Of a stretch of 64,000 nucleotides of DNA, positions 61,921-64,000 are shown piece after piece. This DNA comes from Acidobacteriota bacterium (GTDB taxonomy: Bacteria; Acidobacteriota; Terriglobia; Bryobacterales; Bryobacteraceae). Each line of letters begins with the position of its first letter. Positions within the stretch are counted from its first letter, which is position 1. Location of the stretch: assembly GCA_947470805.1 (NCBI GenBank), contig CANIVU010000017.1, positions 1 to 64,000 on the forward strand, read 5' to 3'. Made by a program: the position numbers and the translations under genes. The notes under the pieces are model-generated. The model saw only the letters and a list, made by a program, of their open reading frames with translations, was not told the origin of the DNA and did not search any database.

Positions 61921-62644
61921 GGTTGTTGCGAAGCGGTTCGACGCTGGGAGGCATTGGTGTTGTCCCTGTAGCCCGACGGCTTTCGTTGGCCAGGCTTTGA
62001 CGTCGGACTTCGGTGGTGTGGGCGTGCGTTTAAGCCGGTGGGACGGCTGACACTGCGGCGTTTGTCCGGCTCGGCTTGGCGCTGGGAGGCATCGGTGTTG
62101 TCCCTATGGCCCGACGGCTTTCGTTGGGTAGGTTTTGACGTTGGACTTCGGTGGTGTGGGCGCGCGTTTAAACCGGTGGGACGATTGACACTGCGGCGTT
62201 TGTCCGGCTCGGCTTGGCGCTGGGAGGCATCAGTGTTGTCCCTGCAGCCCGACGGCTTTCGTTGGGTAGGTTTTGACGTTGGACTTCGGCGGTGTGGGCG
62301 TGCGTTTAAGCCGGTGGGACGGCTGACACTGCGGCGTTTGTCCGGCTCGGCTTGGCGCTGGGAGGCATCGGTGTTGTCCCTATGGCCCGACGGCTTTCGT
62401 TGGGCAGGTTTTGACGTCGGGCTTCCGTGGTGTGGGCGCGCGTTTAAGCCGGTGGGACGGTTGACACTGCGGCGTTTGAACGGCGCAGTTCGACGCTGGG
62501 ATGGGTAGTTGGGGAAGTGCGTTCCGGCCAGTTTGGATGTGGTCGGGCGCGGTTCCTGCCGAGGCGTTCGACGCCGGGCTTCGGTGCGTTGAGGGCAAGA
62601 TTGGTGGGGCTTCGGGACGGATCCTCGGCGCTGATGCCGATTCC
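61921..62644. repeat. 138-bp tandem repeat array in a gene-free region
   Basis: Four full 138-bp units start at 61943, 62081, 62219 and 62357 (anchor GCTGGGAGG), and a fifth truncated one at 62495. They differ by only a few percent. Fragments of the unit (TTCGACGC, GGGCTTC) recur in degenerate form to about 62600. 138 bp is a multiple of 3, so frames stay open across units on both strands (46-residue period). The first unit contains a TAG in the best forward frame and no start or signal is convincing, so I do not call a gene. The remainder to 62644 holds nothing recognisable. Confidence 0.85.
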
Positions 62645-63718
62645 TTACTCGTAGCGAAGGCCGCGGGCTTCCATGATGCCCTTCATGTACCCGAAAGCCA
62701 GCACCTTTCCACCGATCGTATAGCCGCTGGATTTGCCGTTTTCCGATTCGCCGGCGAGGGCTGGGGCGTGGTCGGGACGGATGGGGCCGTCGAAACCGGC
62801 CTGGCTGTAGATGTCGAGCATGCGCACCATGTCCGTTGGGCCGTTGTCGTGGAAGGTCTCGCGGAAGTGAGTCTTGTCCCCGAGGACATCGCGGTAGTGG
62901 ACGAAGAACACCTTCTTCTTCAGACACCATTCGCGAGCGAGCGAGTAGATGTCCTCCTTCATCAGCAGGAAGTTGGCCTGGCAGAACGTCACGCCATTGT
63001 AGGGGCTGGGCACCATGGCCATGATGCGCTCGTAGTTGCGTTTGCTGTTGATAATGCGGGCAATTCCGCGGAGAGGGCTTAGGGGCGGATCGTCCGGGTG
63101 GAGAGCCATTTTCACTTTGTATTTGTCGGCTACGGGCATCACCGCTTTGATGAAGTATTCGCAGTTTGCCCACATCCTGTCCTCGCTCACCTCGCCGTAT
63201 TCGGTTAGCCCTTGTTCGTTGGCGGCGGTGAGGTCGAACTCGCTGGTGAGTGCGCCTCCGCGTTCGGGCACAGCCTGGTTCGTTCGCGTCCAGCCGAGGC
63301 CGGCCATGAAGTTGTAGCAGATCATGTGGATACCGTTCTTCGCCAACGCTTCGATGGCCCACTTGGTGTTTTCAATCTGCTCGTCACGGCCGGGGAGGCC
63401 GAGCTTGATCTTCTCAAACGGCACGGGGTGACCTTCTACTCCGGCGATTTGCATGCCGGCGGCGGCAAAGGCTTCCTTCTGACTGCGGACGGCTTCGATG
63501 TAATCCGCTTTTCGGGCACGGGCCATTCCGCCGTTGGCGATGACCCACTTGATGCCGACCTGGCGGGCGATGGTGACATCGCGGCTTTCCGGGTTGCCGA
63601 GAACCTCGGCTAGGTAGAAGCGGCCGGGGCTGGTGGCGGTGGGGGCCTTGGCGGCGGCTTCGGCGGCCGCGAATGGCAGCGCGGCTCCTTTCAGACAGTT
63701 GCGGCGCGTTAGATCCAT
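62645..63718 (-). CDS. Mannonate dehydratase-like enzyme, Tat leader
   Basis: 357 residues from the ATG at 63716-63718. The leader MDLTRRNCLKGAALPFAAAEAA is Tat-like. Features of the UxuA TIM barrel are visible: AGVEGHPVPFEKIKLG, MALHPDDPPLSPL (metal-binding His), SPYNGVTFCQAN, VFFVHYRDVLG and DGPIRPDHAPALAG. UxuA dehydrates D-mannonate to 2-keto-3-deoxygluconate in hexuronate breakdown. The export leader is not typical of UxuA, so a related sugar-acid enzyme is possible. It ends next to the repeat array. Confidence 0.82.
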   Translation of the reverse strand: MDLTRRNCLKGAALPFAAAEAAAKAPTATSPGRFYLAEVLGNPESRDVTIARQVGIKWVIANGGMARARKADYIEAVRSQKEAFAAAGMQIAGVEGHPVPFEKIKLGLPGRDEQIENTKWAIEALAKNGIHMICYNFMAGLGWTRTNQAVPERGGALTSEFDLTAANEQGLTEYGEVSEDRMWANCEYFIKAVMPVADKYKVKMALHPDDPPLSPLRGIARIINSKRNYERIMAMVPSPYNGVTFCQANFLLMKEDIYSLAREWCLKKKVFFVHYRDVLGDKTHFRETFHDNGPTDMVRMLDIYSQAGFDGPIRPDHAPALAGESENGKSSGYTIGGKVLAFGYMKGIMEARGLRYE

Positions 63719-63780
63719 GGGGTTCTTGGACCTCCTGGCCATGAACATACACCCGCACGATGGCGGCGTCTAGCCTAACG

Positions 63781-64000
63781 TAGGAGGCCCCCCGGCTTTG
63801 CCGGGGAGGCAGCAGCAGTTTGACAGATCCGGGAGTCCATCGGAGAAACTCCAGAACGTGAGCCGCCAAGCACACGAAAAGGAGAAACCCGATGGACGAG
63901 TACCAGAGTTTAAGCCATACGGCGTGGGACTGTGAATACCACGTCATATTCATACCGAAGTGCCGACGAAAGACGCTATATGCGCAACTACGCACGCATC
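63781..64000 (+). mobile_element. IS200/IS605-type insertion sequence, left part
   Basis: A 7-bp hairpin CCCCGGC-TTT-GCCGGGG (63790-63806) lies about 85 nt before a TnpA start codon, as in IS200 left ends where single-stranded hairpins mark the transposon end. The right end lies outside the window. No flanking direct repeat is expected for this family. Confidence 0.7.
63892..64000 (+). CDS. tnpA: IS200-like transposase TnpA, truncated by window end
   Basis: The first 36 residues are present: MDEYQSLSHTAWDCEYHVIF, then IPKCRRKTLYAQLR. This is the strongly conserved N-terminus of the Y1 HUH transposase of IS200, where WDC-YHV-FIPK precedes the HUH site. GGAG lies nine bases upstream of the ATG. 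The catalytic HUH and Tyr lie beyond the window, so integrity cannot be judged. Confidence 0.88.
   Translation, partial: MDEYQSLSHTAWDCEYHVIFIPKCRRKTLYAQLRTH

Noticed and set aside
62038-62508. Forward 156-codon frame inside the 138-bp repeats
   Set aside because: Starts at a GTG inside a unit with no ribosome site, and an equivalent TAG interrupts the first unit. Kept as a possibility in the findings but not as a gene.
61936-62510. CRISPR-like array
   Set aside because: The units are contiguous 138-bp tandem copies without short identical repeats separated by unique spacers.
61863-63362. 499-codon minus-strand frame across the repeat array and mannonate dehydratase
   Set aside because: It spans two unlike regions, and its right part is a shadow of the dehydratase. 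Repeats stay open in several frames because 138 is a multiple of three.

Overview
The window looks like chromosome from a high-GC Acidobacteriota of the Bryobacterales/Solibacter type. This is inferred from gene content, since no rRNA is present. Pointers are the large TonB receptors with an N-terminal carboxypeptidase-regulatory-like domain, MacB-like permease pairs, a PQQ/cytochrome c quinoprotein, Asp-box sialidase-like secreted proteins, twin-arginine-tagged sugar enzymes and two-component regulators with propeller domains. No tRNA, rRNA, CRISPR array or prophage was seen. A partial IS200-type element lies at the right end.

Layout. 1-3278: a partial gene, a TPR protein of different base composition, a membrane-anchored metallophosphoesterase and a 55-residue gene. 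3275-10336 (minus): sialidase-like protein, YhbY, GNAT, a HEAT protein with an LGFP-repeat metalloprotease, PPK2, a CBM9-like protein and a CreD-like protein. 10445-15078 (plus): two MacB-like permeases and a quinoprotein. 15079-15632: MazF-type toxin and ribbon-helix-helix antitoxin. 15647-25382 (minus): a signalling and uptake cluster (response regulator, sensor kinase, PepSY protein, TonB receptor, acid phosphatase, second TonB receptor). 25469-27598 (minus): an enolase-superfamily enzyme downstream of a DedA-rhodanese protein interrupted by one in-frame TGA. 27641-31135: zinc-ribbon protein, sugar isomerase, NYN nuclease-like protein, and an HTH/ParA pair between two terminators. 31140-38525: M81 peptidase, TonB receptor with ECF sigma and anti-sigma, SLC13 transporter. 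38584-40246: copper/cytochrome-related cluster with two Cys-rich secreted proteins. 40341-44446: tandem glycine riboswitch, gcvP and a hydrolase. 44518-48171: giant hybrid kinase. 48152-54206: a tightly overlapping seven-gene catabolic operon. 54556-60708: PhoD phosphatase, SDR, sigma-54-preceded ClpB-like AAA+ protein, radical SAM protein with a CTG start, DEAD-box helicase. 60920-64000: small secreted protein, CxxCH/terpene-cyclase-like protein, a 138-bp tandem repeat array, mannonate dehydratase and an IS200 transposase start.

The most notable observation is the DedA-rhodanese gene. The TGA sits at the rhodanese active-site loop (Cys-Thr-TGA-Asn-Ser-Glu-Ala-Thr-Ser-Ala). The reading frame continues for 54 well-conserved-looking codons, and a hairpin with a G-containing apical loop starts at the spacing expected of a bacterial SECIS. 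This is a strong candidate selenoprotein. Other items worth attention are the CTG start with a perfect Shine-Dalgarno, the response regulator whose first beta strand lies upstream of any standard start codon, the sigma-54 promoter, the seven-gene operon and the 138-bp repeats.
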